Assembly: GCA_947290775.1 (NCBI GenBank)
Contig: CAMYPM010000001.1
Span: 62,001-126,000, forward strand
Direction: 5' to 3'
Source of the DNA: an uncultured Bacteroidales bacterium
Lineage (GTDB): Bacteria; Bacteroidota; Bacteroidia; Bacteroidales; Porphyromonadaceae
Length of the DNA stretch: 64,000 bases
This document shows, in pieces, positions 9,823-18,936 of this stretch; position 1 is the first letter of the stretch, and every line of letters starts with the position of its first letter. The notes beneath the pieces were generated by a model that searched no databases, was not told the origin of the DNA, and worked only from the letters and a program-made list of their open reading frames with translations. Both the position numbers and the translations under genes were made by a program.

Positions 9823-9941
9823 CGTTGTTCACAAAGATAGTAAATCACACTCAATCGCATACCTTGGAATGATTGATTCTTTCTTTGCTTGGCAATGTAG
9901 TGTCGCTGCCCTGTAGTTGTAGTATAAATATATCTATTAGC

Positions 9942-9981
9942 ATCAATCCTCGTACTTCTCCTATGAAGTGCGAGGATTGAT
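9942..9981 (-). terminator. Hairpin downstream of the ROK gene
   Basis: A 17-bp stem (9942-9958 with 9965-9981, one mismatch) closes a 6-nt loop about 30 bp past the ROK stop at 10013. The sequence after it on the minus strand is AT-rich but has no clean T-run. It probably ends transcription of the helicase/ROK unit. Confidence 0.6.
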
Positions 9982-10012
9982 TCGTATTCGCAGTCTTGTT
10001 TTCTAAAAAGGA

Positions 10013-11227
10013 TTATTCGAATCGTTTGTAGCGTGCCATCATGCAGGCACCTACTACCCCGCTATTCTTTCCTATGTCGGCAAGTACTATTTTGGTGTCG
10101 CTACTTACTACATTGAGCGTAAGGCGTCGGATTGCCATTTCAACCGGTAGGCGTAGTGCATCTCCTACAGCAGCCATACTGCCCCCTAAGACGATCATCT
10201 CGGGGTTAAATATATTGATCAACCCTGCCAAGTGAAAGCCCAACTCACGACCAACCTCCTCCAGTACACTGTAGCAGAGCATATCTTCCTCTTTGATCGC
10301 TTGAATGATTTCCTCCAGGGATATGTCTTCCCCACGATTTACTTTTTCACTTAGAAGAGAGGTCTCGCCTTTCTTTATGCGCTCCAATACTTTGCGGTGA
10401 AGGGCTAGCCCTCCGACCTCTGTCTGCATACATCCTTTCTTTCCGCAATGGCATAGGATCTGATTGTTGTAGAAAGTGATATGCCCCAGTTCTCCACAGA
10501 AGCCTGATTTGCCTGTATAGACCTTTCCGTCAATGATCATACCAAGCCCTAAGCCCCAGCTGAGGTTTATGTAAAGCATATTCTTTATTTCGCTCTCCTG
10601 AGCGGCCCCTTGGGTATACTCACCAAAAGCCATTCCACGCGTGTCGTTGTCAATGGTAACGTGCATTTGAAGGGCATCGCACAATATCTCTGCTAAAGGC
10701 TTTTCTTCTTGCAGTGAAACGAACATGGTGTAGCTTCTACCGCTTTTGGGATTGATTCGGCCGGGGAGATTGATGTTTACATTAAGAATCTTATCCCGAG
10801 GTATTTTGTTTGCCTTTATAAAGTCGTTGATAGCTCCGACCAAATGCTCTATTGTCTCGGGCTTGTCTTCCAATGAGAAGGGTACATCGCAATCCATAGC
10901 ACAAATTTCTCCGGAAAGGGTTATCGCCCCCAGGTTTAGTTTATTGTGCTGCACATCCACCCCAATAAAATAGCCGGCTTTTGGATGAAGTCCGTACAGA
11001 AAGGGGTATCGTCCACCCTGCGTCTCTAATTTACCTTTGCGCAGTATACAACCGGCATTCTCCAGTTCGCCTACAAATTTGATAACTGTCGGTGAGCTGA
11101 GGGATAAATATTTAGCCAACTGTAGTATAGTAGCACCACCATGCTCTATAAAGTATGCGATTATCGTTTTTTTTGTCTGTCCTGCCTTAGTCCGAGGATC
11201 AGTCTGTTTGATCAATTCAGGGGTCAT
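10013..11227 (-). CDS. ROK-family transcriptional regulator / sugar kinase-like
   Basis: A 404-residue protein. An N-terminal winged helix-turn-helix (about 20-80, ATILQLAKYLSLSSPTVIKF) is fused to a ROK ATPase-fold domain. The ROK zinc motif CHCGKKGCMQTEVGG is complete, and the glucokinase-like GVDVQ and GGSMA segments are present. This domain order is that of NagC/Mlc/XylR repressors, which sense a sugar or amino sugar. No sugar operon is adjacent, so the regulated genes are unknown. It lies 23 bp behind the helicase and is probably cotranscribed with it. Confidence 0.87.
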   Translation of the reverse strand: MTPELIKQTDPRTKAGQTKKTIIAYFIEHGGATILQLAKYLSLSSPTVIKFVGELENAGCILRKGKLETQGGRYPFLYGLHPKAGYFIGVDVQHNKLNLGAITLSGEICAMDCDVPFSLEDKPETIEHLVGAINDFIKANKIPRDKILNVNINLPGRINPKSGRSYTMFVSLQEEKPLAEILCDALQMHVTIDNDTRGMAFGEYTQGAAQESEIKNMLYINLSWGLGLGMIIDGKVYTGKSGFCGELGHITFYNNQILCHCGKKGCMQTEVGGLALHRKVLERIKKGETSLLSEKVNRGEDISLEEIIQAIKEEDMLCYSVLEEVGRELGFHLAGLINIFNPEMIVLGGSMAAVGDALRLPVEMAIRRLTLNVVSSDTKIVLADIGKNSGVVGACMMARYKRFE

Positions 11228-11250
11228 GGGCTTGTGTTTCTTCTATTAGG

Positions 11251-12522
11251 TTATTCTTTTTGTTTGCGTTGTCCGCGAGGTCTCCCTTGTGATTTGGAGG
11301 CGTGTGAGCGTTTTTTATCTTTTTTCGTTCTATTTTGTCGTGTAGCATAGAGCTCCGGCTCATAGGTGGGCGCTTCTCCTAATGAGGGATCCAAAGGCAT
11401 TACGTAAAGCCTCTTCCCCAAAAAGTGCTCTAAGGCGGCAAAGGACTTAAAATCATCACTTGTAACTAAAGTAATAGCTATGCCGCGCCCATCATTGCCG
11501 CGTGCTGTTCGTCCAATACGATGCACATAATCCTCAGCATCATGGGGCATATCAAAATTAACAACTACTTCTATGTCGTCGATATCAATTCCCCTCGCTA
11601 CTATATCGGTGGCCACTAACATGTCTACATAGCCGCCTTTGAAGTCTCGCATCACTTGGTCTCTTACCGTTTGGTCCAAGTCGGAGTGCATCTCGGCTAC
11701 ATTGAATCCCATGCGGGAGAGGTTAGTGGCAAGTAAATGTACTTTCTTCTTTGTAGAGGCGAAAAATACACTCTTACGGGTCTTCTCTCCGCTTCCCTCT
11801 GCTTCGTAGAGTAAGTCTATAATAGCCAGCTTCTGCGCTTCATAGCAAAAATAGACGCACTGCATAATGGAGTCCGGTGGTTTGGCTACAGCCAATTCTA
11901 TCTTGACCGGTTCATGCAGAAGATCTTCGGCAAGGGTCGCTATCTTCGGTGGCATCGTGGCACTGAACATAGCTATCTGGCACTCTTGAGCTATGCTTTT
12001 ACGTATGGCGATAATGTCTTCGTAGAATCCCATATCCAGCATGCGATCGGCTTCATCCAATACAAAGTAGCGTATATCACCGAGTTGTGCCGAACCGGTG
12101 TTAATGAGGTCCAGCAGTCGTCCGGGAGTAGCTACAATAATGTCAACTCCCAGGCGTGTACTGCGACTTTGCTGCTCCCAAGCAAAGCCATCTGTACCTC
12201 CATAGATTGCAATTGATGTGCACCCTGTGAAATAGCCAAAGCCTTGTATTTGACGGTCAATCTGCTGTACTAATTCGCGCGTGGGGGCTACAATAAGAGC
12301 CTTCACCTTATCCGGTGGAAATTCGCCCCTATAGATGCGATTGATAATGGGAAGAAGGTATGACGCCGTTTTGCCTGTCCCCGTCTGAGCTACGCCCAAT
12401 AAATCTCTTCCATCCAGCAGAGGCGGTATCGTTGCTTCTTGGATGGGGGTTGTGGAAGTAAACCCCATCGAGACTATGCCGTCTAAAACAGCATCTTCAA
12501 AATCAAATTCTTCAAAAAACAT
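11251..12522 (-). CDS. DEAD-box ATP-dependent RNA helicase (RhlE-like)
   Basis: A 423-residue helicase with the full motif set: Q-motif region FTSTTPIQEATIP, motif I AQTGTGKT, Ia PTRELVQQ, Ib TPGRLLDL, motif II DEADRMLD, motif III SAT, then VATDIVARGIDIDD and HRIGRTAR. The C-terminus is a short basic tail rich in Lys, Arg and Gln (KKDKKRSHASKSQGRPRGQR), likely for nonspecific RNA contact. The role is RNA unwinding in ribosome assembly or RNA decay, by family. It is the first gene of a two-gene unit with the ROK regulator. Confidence 0.92.
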   Translation of the reverse strand: MFFEEFDFEDAVLDGIVSMGFTSTTPIQEATIPPLLDGRDLLGVAQTGTGKTASYLLPIINRIYRGEFPPDKVKALIVAPTRELVQQIDRQIQGFGYFTGCTSIAIYGGTDGFAWEQQSRSTRLGVDIIVATPGRLLDLINTGSAQLGDIRYFVLDEADRMLDMGFYEDIIAIRKSIAQECQIAMFSATMPPKIATLAEDLLHEPVKIELAVAKPPDSIMQCVYFCYEAQKLAIIDLLYEAEGSGEKTRKSVFFASTKKKVHLLATNLSRMGFNVAEMHSDLDQTVRDQVMRDFKGGYVDMLVATDIVARGIDIDDIEVVVNFDMPHDAEDYVHRIGRTARGNDGRGIAITLVTSDDFKSFAALEHFLGKRLYVMPLDPSLGEAPTYEPELYATRQNRTKKDKKRSHASKSQGRPRGQRKQKE

Positions 12523-12539
12523 CGTACTCTACCTGTCTG

Positions 12540-12547
12540 CAAATATA
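12540..12547 (-). promoter_or_regulatory. -7 promoter element for the DEAD-box helicase gene
   Basis: On the minus strand this reads TATATTTG, 17 bp ahead of the ATG at 12522. No TTG is seen at the right distance for a -33 box, so only the -7 element supports the call. Confidence 0.45.
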
Positions 12548-12595
12548 AACAATACCTTTTGGATTTAATCTATTTTTTATATCTCCGCAATAAAT

Positions 12596-12636
12596 AGGGT
12601 GCAGAAAGAGAAGTATTTGCCCTCTCTCTGCACCCT
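12596..12636. terminator. Hairpin after the greA/HIT unit
   Basis: AGGGTGCAGAAAGAG at 12596-12610 pairs with CTCTCTCTGCACCCT at 12622-12636. It lies 44 bp past the HIT gene stop. The following minus-strand sequence is AT-rich without a long T-run. Confidence 0.6.
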
Positions 12637-12679
12637 GATACTATAGTAATTAGCGGGTACTTAGTAAATAATTTTCCTT

Positions 12680-13069
12680 TTATAGATATTTTTTGATTGC
12701 CGCAACCACCTCTTCAAACTCCTTTCCGCTCAGCTGCACGCCCTCTTTTACGTAGAAGGTAGCTTCGCTCTCGAGCGGAATAAGATGAATATGGGCATGT
12801 GGCACCTCTAATCCCAACACGGCGATTCCTACTTTGGGGCAGGGAAATGCTTTGCGAATGGCTGCTGCGATCTTTTTGGCGAATGTCATCATACGCGCAA
12901 GCTCATCGTCTTCCATATCGAAGAGATAATCAACCTCTCGCTTGGGTACTACTAAGGTATGCCCCTTTGCTTTGGGATTTATATCCAAGAAAGCGAAGAA
13001 TTCTTCGCTTTCTGCCACTTTGTAGCAAGGTATTTCCCCACTGATAATTTTTGTAAATAGCGTTGCCAT
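12680..13069 (-). CDS. HIT family nucleotide hydrolase
   Basis: A 129-residue protein of the histidine triad superfamily. The active-site motif VPHAHIHLIPL (H-x-H-x-H) is near residue 95, and the N-terminal SGEIPCYKV and GHTLVVPKREV segments are typical of HinT-like proteins. Family knowledge: hydrolysis of nucleotide phosphoramidates such as AMP-lysine or AMP-NH2. It follows greA by 6 bp, an arrangement common in Bacteroidales. Confidence 0.92.
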   Translation of the reverse strand: MATLFTKIISGEIPCYKVAESEEFFAFLDINPKAKGHTLVVPKREVDYLFDMEDDELARMMTFAKKIAAAIRKAFPCPKVGIAVLGLEVPHAHIHLIPLESEATFYVKEGVQLSGKEFEEVVAAIKKYL

Positions 13070-13075
13070 AGAGCG

Positions 13076-13558
13076 TTATGCCTCTAATATAGGGTTTATC
13101 TCCAGTACCTTAAGGCGTAGCTTACCGATGGGAACCTCAATCTCAGCTACTTCGCCTATTTTCTTTCCTATCAGCCCCTTGGCAATAGGAGCGTTGATAC
13201 TGATCTTGTGTTCCTTGAAATTGGCTTCTAAGTCCGGTACTATGGAGTAAGTAATCTCTTTCTTTTTGTCCAAATCTTCTAAACGCACTTTCGTGAGCAG
13301 CTGTACTTTGTCGGTCTCTACCTGCTTGGCATCTACGATGCGTGCTTTGGTAGCCGTTGTCTTGAGCTGAGATATTTGTGCTTCCAGCATGGACATAGCT
13401 TCGCGAGCTGCATCGTACTCAGCATTTTCGGATAGGTCTCCCTTGTCTCGAGCCTCTGCAATCATTTGGGCTATCTTGGGACGTTCCTCCGTCTCGAGTC
13501 GGGTAATCTCCTCCATGAGTTTCTCGAGACCTTCCTTGGTCATATAATTGTAATCCAT
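13076..13558 (-). CDS. greA: Transcription elongation factor GreA
   Basis: A 160-residue protein with an N-terminal antiparallel coiled coil (MTKEGLEKLMEEITRLETEERP). The acidic loop tip DKGDLSENAEYDAA is where GreA delivers a magnesium ion into the RNA polymerase channel to trigger transcript cleavage. The C-terminal FKBP-like domain ends in IGKLRLKVLEI. It rescues backtracked polymerase. It is the first gene of a two-gene unit with the HIT protein. Confidence 0.94.
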   Translation of the reverse strand: MDYNYMTKEGLEKLMEEITRLETEERPKIAQMIAEARDKGDLSENAEYDAAREAMSMLEAQISQLKTTATKARIVDAKQVETDKVQLLTKVRLEDLDKKKEITYSIVPDLEANFKEHKISINAPIAKGLIGKKIGEVAEIEVPIGKLRLKVLEINPILEA

Positions 13559-13769
13559 TGCTTTTGCTTTTTTCTGCGTGGAGCAGTGTCTTTTTTTTCT
13601 TTGTTTAATACTTATTTATCGGCATTTGCCGAAAGAGAGCGCATAGGGTAATAAAAAAAGAGGATGAAACAGAGCCACTCCTCAATCATCTTCTCGGGAA
13701 AAGAGAGTTGCCCTCCGGCTACGCTGCTTCCTCCGATACTTGCCCCTAAAAAGGCTATCTTTCCGGCTG

Positions 13770-13777
13770 CAAAGGTA
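13770..13777 (-). promoter_or_regulatory. -7 element upstream of greA
   Basis: The minus strand reads TACCTTTG, about 210 bp ahead of the greA ATG. No -33 box is obvious. The 504-bp spacer 13559-14062 holds this site, repeat element B and the dipeptidase terminator. The small reading frame on the minus strand at 13682-13912 crosses the promoter and the repeat and is not a credible gene. Confidence 0.4.
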
Positions 13778-13861
13778 GTAAAAGAATACTAAACTATCAC
13801 CATGGTATTTGTTTACAAATAGTTGACTCCTCCTCTGTATCGTGCTCCAGTAGTGCCCTCT

Positions 13862-13949
13862 ATTTGATCCGTACCTTTTGATCAAAACATCTATAACTTT
13901 CATTTGAAACATCAGAACCTTTCAATTGAAATATCCGTATCTTTTTTGG
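13862..13949. repeat. 88-bp intergenic element B (4 x 22 bp)
   Basis: Units start at 13862, 13884, 13906 and 13928, all in the reverse direction. The best copy contains GAAACATCAGAACCTTTC at 13906. The element is between two leftward genes, downstream of the C69 dipeptidase and upstream of greA. Confidence 0.88.
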
Positions 13950-13995
13950 GGAAAAGAGGGGAAGCTTTCGAGAGGCCTATGGTGGGCACCTCGTT

Positions 13996-14041
13996 CAAAA
14001 GTAAATAGTGTGCCCACCCCAAAGGATGCGACACACTATTT
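13996..14041 (-). terminator. Terminator of the C69 dipeptidase gene
   Basis: AAATAGTGTG at 14003-14012 pairs with CACACTATTT at 14032-14041. On the minus strand the stem is followed by ACTTTT. It starts about 20 bp past the stop at 14063. A second, overlapping inverted repeat (GGTGGGCAC with GTGCCCACC, 13981-14018) could form an alternative fold. Confidence 0.6.
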
Positions 14042-14062
14042 GATAAGCTTTTTTACAGTCGA

Positions 14063-15724
14063 TTACTTGTTTTCCGGTATGAGGAACTTGTCTCCTGTTT
14101 CTTCTACGATACGATCGTAAAACGCTTGGTCATAGCCGGGGAAGTCAGGCATAGCACTAAGTCCGTAACCGTTGGTCTTGAACTGACCGTTTTCTTCTTT
14201 CTTGCGGTTTCCATCCATGTACTTAACAAGAAGATATTCACCTAATTGCTTCCAGCGGTAGGTAGTACCATTGGCGGCATCGGCTGCGTAGCGAGTCAGG
14301 TAAGCACGCGCTTTGTCGGGAGACTCCTTCAGAAGCTCAAGAGCGCGAGCATCCACCTCTTTTACTTGGCGGTCAAATTCCTCCTCAATGCTCTGTTGTA
14401 GCGGACGTATATCACCTATCATGGGTTCGTAGCGTGCATAGGCCATATTGGCGACCCAGTTGTGAATCCAGAAGGCACTAGTCCAAGAGAAGTGCATCAT
14501 ATCTCCATTCCCTACGCGGTAGCATTCCGGTGTGGCTAAAATATTGGCATACATGGGGGTGAAAACGGCTGTATTGGCATCGTCTACTCCAAACCAAAGA
14601 ATGGGCCCGATCTCATCAGGCAGCCAACCGCGACATTGGGCTACTAATACGAATCCGGTCTGCTGGGTAGCAATGGCACGTTCGTTGAAATAGGTCTTGC
14701 CATCCTTTTCCCAAGCCATAGGACGCCAGCGATAAGGCACCTTATAAGGTCCTGCGCCTACATCCTGAGTCATATCCATGGGGGTACCTTCAAAGTGGTT
14801 GCGCATCATATTGCGTACATCGGCCACACTGAGCTTTCGGGTGGGGATTACCCAGAGGGGCATTGGCTCAGCCTTTGTATCGCCCATAGCGAGAGCCTGG
14901 TACTTATCCATTCCTGAAGCAAACTGATTGAAGAAAGCCCATACACGTGCTTCGCAACCTCTTAGGTTGTCGGAGGTGTAGGGATTGTATGCCTTTGCAA
15001 AACTGAAGTCGGCATCTTTTCCTTTGAAATAACCCTTTTCACGTGCTAAATCAATTACATCGGGAGAGTAAAGGCAGTTCGCCGGATCATTAAATAGAAT
15101 CTTTTGGATACGTGCTTGGTTGGCATGAGCCGAAATGGCATTGTCCGGAATACGCATAGCTACCCATACGGCGCCTTTTTTACCCGGTCCCTTGCCGATC
15201 ATTTCCAATACCCACGCCTCGTTCTTGTCCGCTATACTGAAGCTCTCGCCACTACTTCTGTAGCCGTAAGTAGCTACTAAGTCGGTCATTATTTTGATCG
15301 CTTCACGTGCACTCTTGGAGCGTTGTAGCGTAATGTAGATAAGGCTTCCGTAGTCGATTAGACCCTCTTTATTGACAAGCTCCTCGCGACCGCCCCAAGT
15401 ACTCTCAGTAATAGCTACTTGGTGCTCATTCATGTTGCCAATTACATTATACGTTTCACGTGCTTCAGGTATATAACCGATGGGGCGGTTGCTGTCCCAC
15501 TCAATGATCTGACGCATAGTTCCTTCGGGCCAAATACGTGCCGGATAGTGGTAAAGCTCACCATAAAGTGTGTGACTGTCGGCTGCATAGGAGATCATGA
15601 CAGAGCCATCAACGGATGCCTTTTTACCTACTATCAGACCGGTGCATGCATGTGCCGGAAAGGTACTAAGACCAAGGGTGCATAAAGAAGCAGTGATTAG
15701 GACTGCTCGTTTGATTAAATTCAT
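14063..15724 (-). CDS. Secreted C69-family dipeptidase
   Basis: A 553-residue Ntn-type hydrolase. The chosen start (ATG 15722-15724) gives a standard signal peptide, MNLIKRAVLITASLCTLGL. It is followed by the conserved HACTGLIVGKKAS, whose Cys becomes the N-terminal nucleophile after processing. The reading frame extends 30 codons further upstream, but that part has no signal-peptide character. Other family segments are TWGGREEL and ISAHANQARI. Family knowledge: cleavage of dipeptides in the periplasm or at the surface, suiting an asaccharolytic peptide feeder. Confidence 0.9.
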   Translation of the reverse strand: MNLIKRAVLITASLCTLGLSTFPAHACTGLIVGKKASVDGSVMISYAADSHTLYGELYHYPARIWPEGTMRQIIEWDSNRPIGYIPEARETYNVIGNMNEHQVAITESTWGGREELVNKEGLIDYGSLIYITLQRSKSAREAIKIMTDLVATYGYRSSGESFSIADKNEAWVLEMIGKGPGKKGAVWVAMRIPDNAISAHANQARIQKILFNDPANCLYSPDVIDLAREKGYFKGKDADFSFAKAYNPYTSDNLRGCEARVWAFFNQFASGMDKYQALAMGDTKAEPMPLWVIPTRKLSVADVRNMMRNHFEGTPMDMTQDVGAGPYKVPYRWRPMAWEKDGKTYFNERAIATQQTGFVLVAQCRGWLPDEIGPILWFGVDDANTAVFTPMYANILATPECYRVGNGDMMHFSWTSAFWIHNWVANMAYARYEPMIGDIRPLQQSIEEEFDRQVKEVDARALELLKESPDKARAYLTRYAADAANGTTYRWKQLGEYLLVKYMDGNRKKEENGQFKTNGYGLSAMPDFPGYDQAFYDRIVEETGDKFLIPENK

Positions 15725-15854
15725 GATATGATTACTATATGTTTTTATTACGTTGCATTCGTCTATGCACAAAGATACTTGATTGACCTGAAAGTATAAA
15801 GGTAAGTAGCGCAAATTATTTCTAAAATGAAATAGCAGAAAATGAATAACTAAT

Positions 15855-15862
15855 TATATTTG
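15855..15862 (+). promoter_or_regulatory. -7 promoter element for the LRR protein gene
   Basis: TATATTTG at 15855, 60 bp before the ATG at 15922. No matching -33 TTG at 19-21 bp. Confidence 0.45.
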
Positions 15863-15921
15863 TAATACCTTGTAGGGTATGAAAAGATATCAAGAATGAA
15901 AATATAGTAGAAAGTATTGGT

Positions 15922-17232
15922 ATGAAACGACTTATTACTCCGTTATTGCTACTGGGATTCTGGATGAGTTGCTTTGCTTCGCTACAGGCCGGCCCGTTAC
16001 GTGCAAAAGAAGGCTCTCTGTCCTTCACCTCAGCAAAAGAGAATGGAAAAGACAAAACAGTTAAGCTTACGGTGCGTTTTACCGGGGATCTTGAGATCAC
16101 CGGAGCCACCGGCACGCTACAGGATGGAATTGAAGGTACACTAACCTTGACCGGCGGTCCCGTAACGCTCAAAGGAGATATCTACTTCTTTACGGCAAGC
16201 CAGCAAAGTTTAACCAGTGTGGATTTGACTAATGCCTCTGGGCTTACCTTTTTAGATCTGTCCTTAAATCAACTTAAACAGGTGGATCTATCCGCTCTCC
16301 CCCTATTGAAAGAGCTGAGAATAGAATACAATAAGTTAGAGGCTTTGGACCTCTCCAAAAATCCCCAGCTTACAAAGGTTTATTGCTATGTCAATAATAT
16401 CCCAAAGCTTGACTTGAGTAATCAGAAAGAGCTGTGGCTTCTTACCTGCTTCGGTAATAAGTTGACCTCGTTGGATATCAGCAGCTGCCCCAAACTGACG
16501 AAACTCTCCTTTGATAGTAATCCGATTAGTGGTAGCGTGGACTTCACTAAAAATTTGCTATTAGAGAATATATGGTGCGCCTCCACTAAAATGACTTCAA
16601 TAGATGTTACAAAGAATACCAAACTCAAGCAGTTTATCATCAATAATAATACGCTTAAGGAAGTGGATCTTTCGCACAATCCTGAGCTCAATCTTTTGTA
16701 CATAGCGAAGAATCAATTCTCTGCACTTGATATAAGCAATAAGCCTAACTTGCGTGCTCTTTGGGTATTTCAAAACCAAATCAAACAAGCAGCTATGCAA
16801 AACATAGTAGAGGCATTGCCTATGTGTGGGGCAAATGAGCAGGCTCAGTTTATCGTAATCAACTCAAAATCCTCCAAGGAGGGAAATGAGTGCCGTATAA
16901 GCCAAGTGACTACAGCAAAGGAAAAGAACTGGCTCGTATATGATGTCCACAGTGCTGAAGAGGACTTCTCAGACATGATCCCGTATGGAGGTAGCGCTAC
17001 AGAGCTTGTTATGGGGCAACGCATACACTTCACTCAGGGCAAAGACTTCGTTAGAGTAGAATGTGCTCAACCTAATGATGTAGTCCGGATCATAACACTT
17101 CGCGCTGAGAACGTGATGATGCAGGAAGCTGATGGTAGTGGTGTAGCGGAAATGAGTACAACCCCCTTGGCGCAGGGAGTGTATTTGCTAATGGTAAATG
17201 ATAAGCTTATCAGTAAACTTATCCTGAAGTAG
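15922..17232 (+). CDS. Secreted leucine-rich repeat protein with T9SS-like C-terminus
   Basis: A 436-residue protein with signal peptide MKRLITPLLLLGFWMSCFAS. About nine LRR units lie between residues about 95 and 290, in the pattern L..LDLS.NPxLxxLxCxxN (for example SLDISSCPKLTKLSFDSNPI). The last 80 residues are beta-rich and end AQGVYLLMVNDKLISKLILK. This resembles the C-terminal sorting domain of type IX secretion cargo, which typically ends in GVYlv.v followed by a Lys-rich strand. Similar internalin-like proteins of Porphyromonas act in adhesion or biofilm; that role is inferred. It stands alone and is convergent with the carboxypeptidase. Confidence 0.83.
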   Translation: MKRLITPLLLLGFWMSCFASLQAGPLRAKEGSLSFTSAKENGKDKTVKLTVRFTGDLEITGATGTLQDGIEGTLTLTGGPVTLKGDIYFFTASQQSLTSVDLTNASGLTFLDLSLNQLKQVDLSALPLLKELRIEYNKLEALDLSKNPQLTKVYCYVNNIPKLDLSNQKELWLLTCFGNKLTSLDISSCPKLTKLSFDSNPISGSVDFTKNLLLENIWCASTKMTSIDVTKNTKLKQFIINNNTLKEVDLSHNPELNLLYIAKNQFSALDISNKPNLRALWVFQNQIKQAAMQNIVEALPMCGANEQAQFIVINSKSSKEGNECRISQVTTAKEKNWLVYDVHSAEEDFSDMIPYGGSATELVMGQRIHFTQGKDFVRVECAQPNDVVRIITLRAENVMMQEADGSGVAEMSTTPLAQGVYLLMVNDKLISKLILK

Positions 17233-17238
17233 CAGCAA

Positions 17239-17265
17239 GTAGGGGCTGTACTATTCAGCCCTTAC
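17239..17265. terminator. Shared hairpin between LRR and carboxypeptidase genes
   Basis: GTAGGGGCTG at 17239-17248 pairs with CAGCCCTTAC at 17256-17265, one wobble pair. It lies 6 bp after the LRR stop and covers the last codons of the convergent gene. Confidence 0.6.
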
Positions 17266-18734
17266 TCTATAGTAGTCACCAAATCGGCTACCTTCGAGAA
17301 GAGCGTGCGTGTAGTAGCACGCTCTTTTACGTTATTAGCCATCAGGACAAGCAGGTACTGACGTCCTTGATAATCTATATAGCCGGCATAGCACTGAACC
17401 CCACTCATAGAACCACTCTTGAGGTACGAGTTGTAGGGTTTATTGCTCAGAAATCTCCTTACGGTACCTTCACTTCCGGCTTCCGGTAGGGAGTATAGGT
17501 AATTATCAAAGAGCGGTTTGTCCTGATGCATCATAAAGTGCAATAAGATAGCCATATCATTAGCCGTAAACCTATTGGCACGTGCCAAGCCACTGCCGTC
17601 CACTAAGCGAAACGATTCGGAGAACTTTAGGCCTTCCTCCTTAAAAAACTGTAGCTCACACCTGATCCCTGCCTCGGTAGATGCCGGTTTTTCTCCGCGA
17701 GCCATTGCCTTTAGCAAAGTCTCTGCATAGTGATTTAAACTAAAATAGTTGGTGGCGTGTAGTATATCTCCCTTTTTGGGGCCCCAATACCGCCCGATGA
17801 GCTTCCCTTTACTTTCCGGTGGTGTAAAGCTCACTTCGGGGGCTTTTGCTACCTCTATTCCGTTATCTTGCAGCAAGTAGGTTATGAAGCGTGCCGCATA
17901 AAAGGGTGGGTGAGGCATGTCCACACTAAGCTTTATGCTACTTCTATTGGTGGGTAAGGTGCCTTTAAGCGTGCGTTTTTCCACAAGCGGCAGGCCATCT
18001 CCCTCAGCCGATCCTCCTCGTTTGGAGGTGACGATCTGATTATCCCACTCCACACCGCTGCGAGGTGGGTAGGTGCGTAGTATCGAAACATCGTATTTAT
18101 CGCTACCGGTAGAGAGGGTTAGCTTGATCCAATTATCAAATATATTGAATCCATAGACTCCGTTGGCGTACCATTCGCCTCTATCCTCCGCCATCCACTC
18201 CGGATGAAAGCCGACGCGGTCATAGGCCGCTGCATTGACTACAACCGCTCCCTCAATGCGTTTTATCTGATGGGCTTGTAAGGCAGCCAAAAGGGATTCT
18301 CTAAAGCGGATACTATCGGCTGGGAAATATTTTGAATAGATAGTAGGATCTCCGCTCCCCACTATAATAAGATCTCCCACGAGGGTTCCATTCTGCACCC
18401 GTCCGGATATACGAAAGTCGGTCACAAAAGGGAAACTGTCCAATAGAAGGGTAGCAGCCGCTGTAGTAAAGAGCTTTGTGGTGGAGGCAGGGATCATGCT
18501 TCGATTCGGCTGATAGCTGAATATTTCTTCGCCTGTATCTGCGGCTTTAAGTAGACAGCTAAAGGAGGCTACTCCCTTACGCTCTGCATGGGCAAGCTGT
18601 TGATACAGTTCGGTGGCCTGCTTCGTCTGCTTTAATTCGGGTTCTCCCTCTGCGGCAAGTAGGGTATAGGTAGTGTTTGCTATGGTTGATAAGCAAAGCA
18701 CAGCGAGAAAAAGAAAATGTTTGTAGTGCTTCAT
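17262..18734 (-). CDS. dacB: D-alanyl-D-alanine carboxypeptidase/endopeptidase (PBP4 type)
   Basis: A 490-residue S13-family enzyme. I start at ATG 18732-18734, which gives the signal peptide MKHYKHFLFLAVLCLSTIA. The nucleophile motif SxxK is in SMIPASTTKLFTTAAA (near 80), the second motif is in DGSGLARANRFT, and the third is KSGSMSGV (KTG equivalent) near the end. It cleaves the terminal D-Ala or peptide crosslinks of peptidoglycan in the periplasm. The large insertion between the first two motifs is normal for PBP4. Confidence 0.9.
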   Translation of the reverse strand: MKHYKHFLFLAVLCLSTIANTTYTLLAAEGEPELKQTKQATELYQQLAHAERKGVASFSCLLKAADTGEEIFSYQPNRSMIPASTTKLFTTAAATLLLDSFPFVTDFRISGRVQNGTLVGDLIIVGSGDPTIYSKYFPADSIRFRESLLAALQAHQIKRIEGAVVVNAAAYDRVGFHPEWMAEDRGEWYANGVYGFNIFDNWIKLTLSTGSDKYDVSILRTYPPRSGVEWDNQIVTSKRGGSAEGDGLPLVEKRTLKGTLPTNRSSIKLSVDMPHPPFYAARFITYLLQDNGIEVAKAPEVSFTPPESKGKLIGRYWGPKKGDILHATNYFSLNHYAETLLKAMARGEKPASTEAGIRCELQFFKEEGLKFSESFRLVDGSGLARANRFTANDMAILLHFMMHQDKPLFDNYLYSLPEAGSEGTVRRFLSNKPYNSYLKSGSMSGVQCYAGYIDYQGRQYLLVLMANNVKERATTRTLFSKVADLVTTIE

Positions 18735-18907
18735 ATACTGCAAAGTTAGCAAAAGCCCTCCTCAGTGTACTTGTTGTGGTGCCTTGTAGTAGAGAAAACT
18801 CATCAAGTGCTATCTCAGTAGACGGGTAGGCATCTCCCGGACTATATAAATAGAAAATAGATTACATTTGCCTTGCCCTTAATGTAGCTCCACCTTACTC
18901 TTTTCTT

Positions 18908-18915
18908 TATATTTG
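18908..18915 (+). promoter_or_regulatory. -7 promoter element for the sugar permease gene
   Basis: TATATTTG at 18908-18915. It makes a TTG start inside this motif unlikely and supports the ATG at 18937. A second possible -7, TACATTTG, is at 18863-18870. Confidence 0.45.
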
Positions 18916-18936
18916 CCGAATAATAAGAATATAGAT

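Noticed and set aside
13682..13912. Minus-strand 76-codon frame between greA and the dipeptidase
   Set aside because: It crosses repeat element B and the greA promoter box and resembles no family.
18913..18936. TTG start of the sugar permease
   Set aside because: The TTG is part of a TATATTTG promoter box, and an ATG-ATG pair 24 bp later gives the standard family N-terminus.
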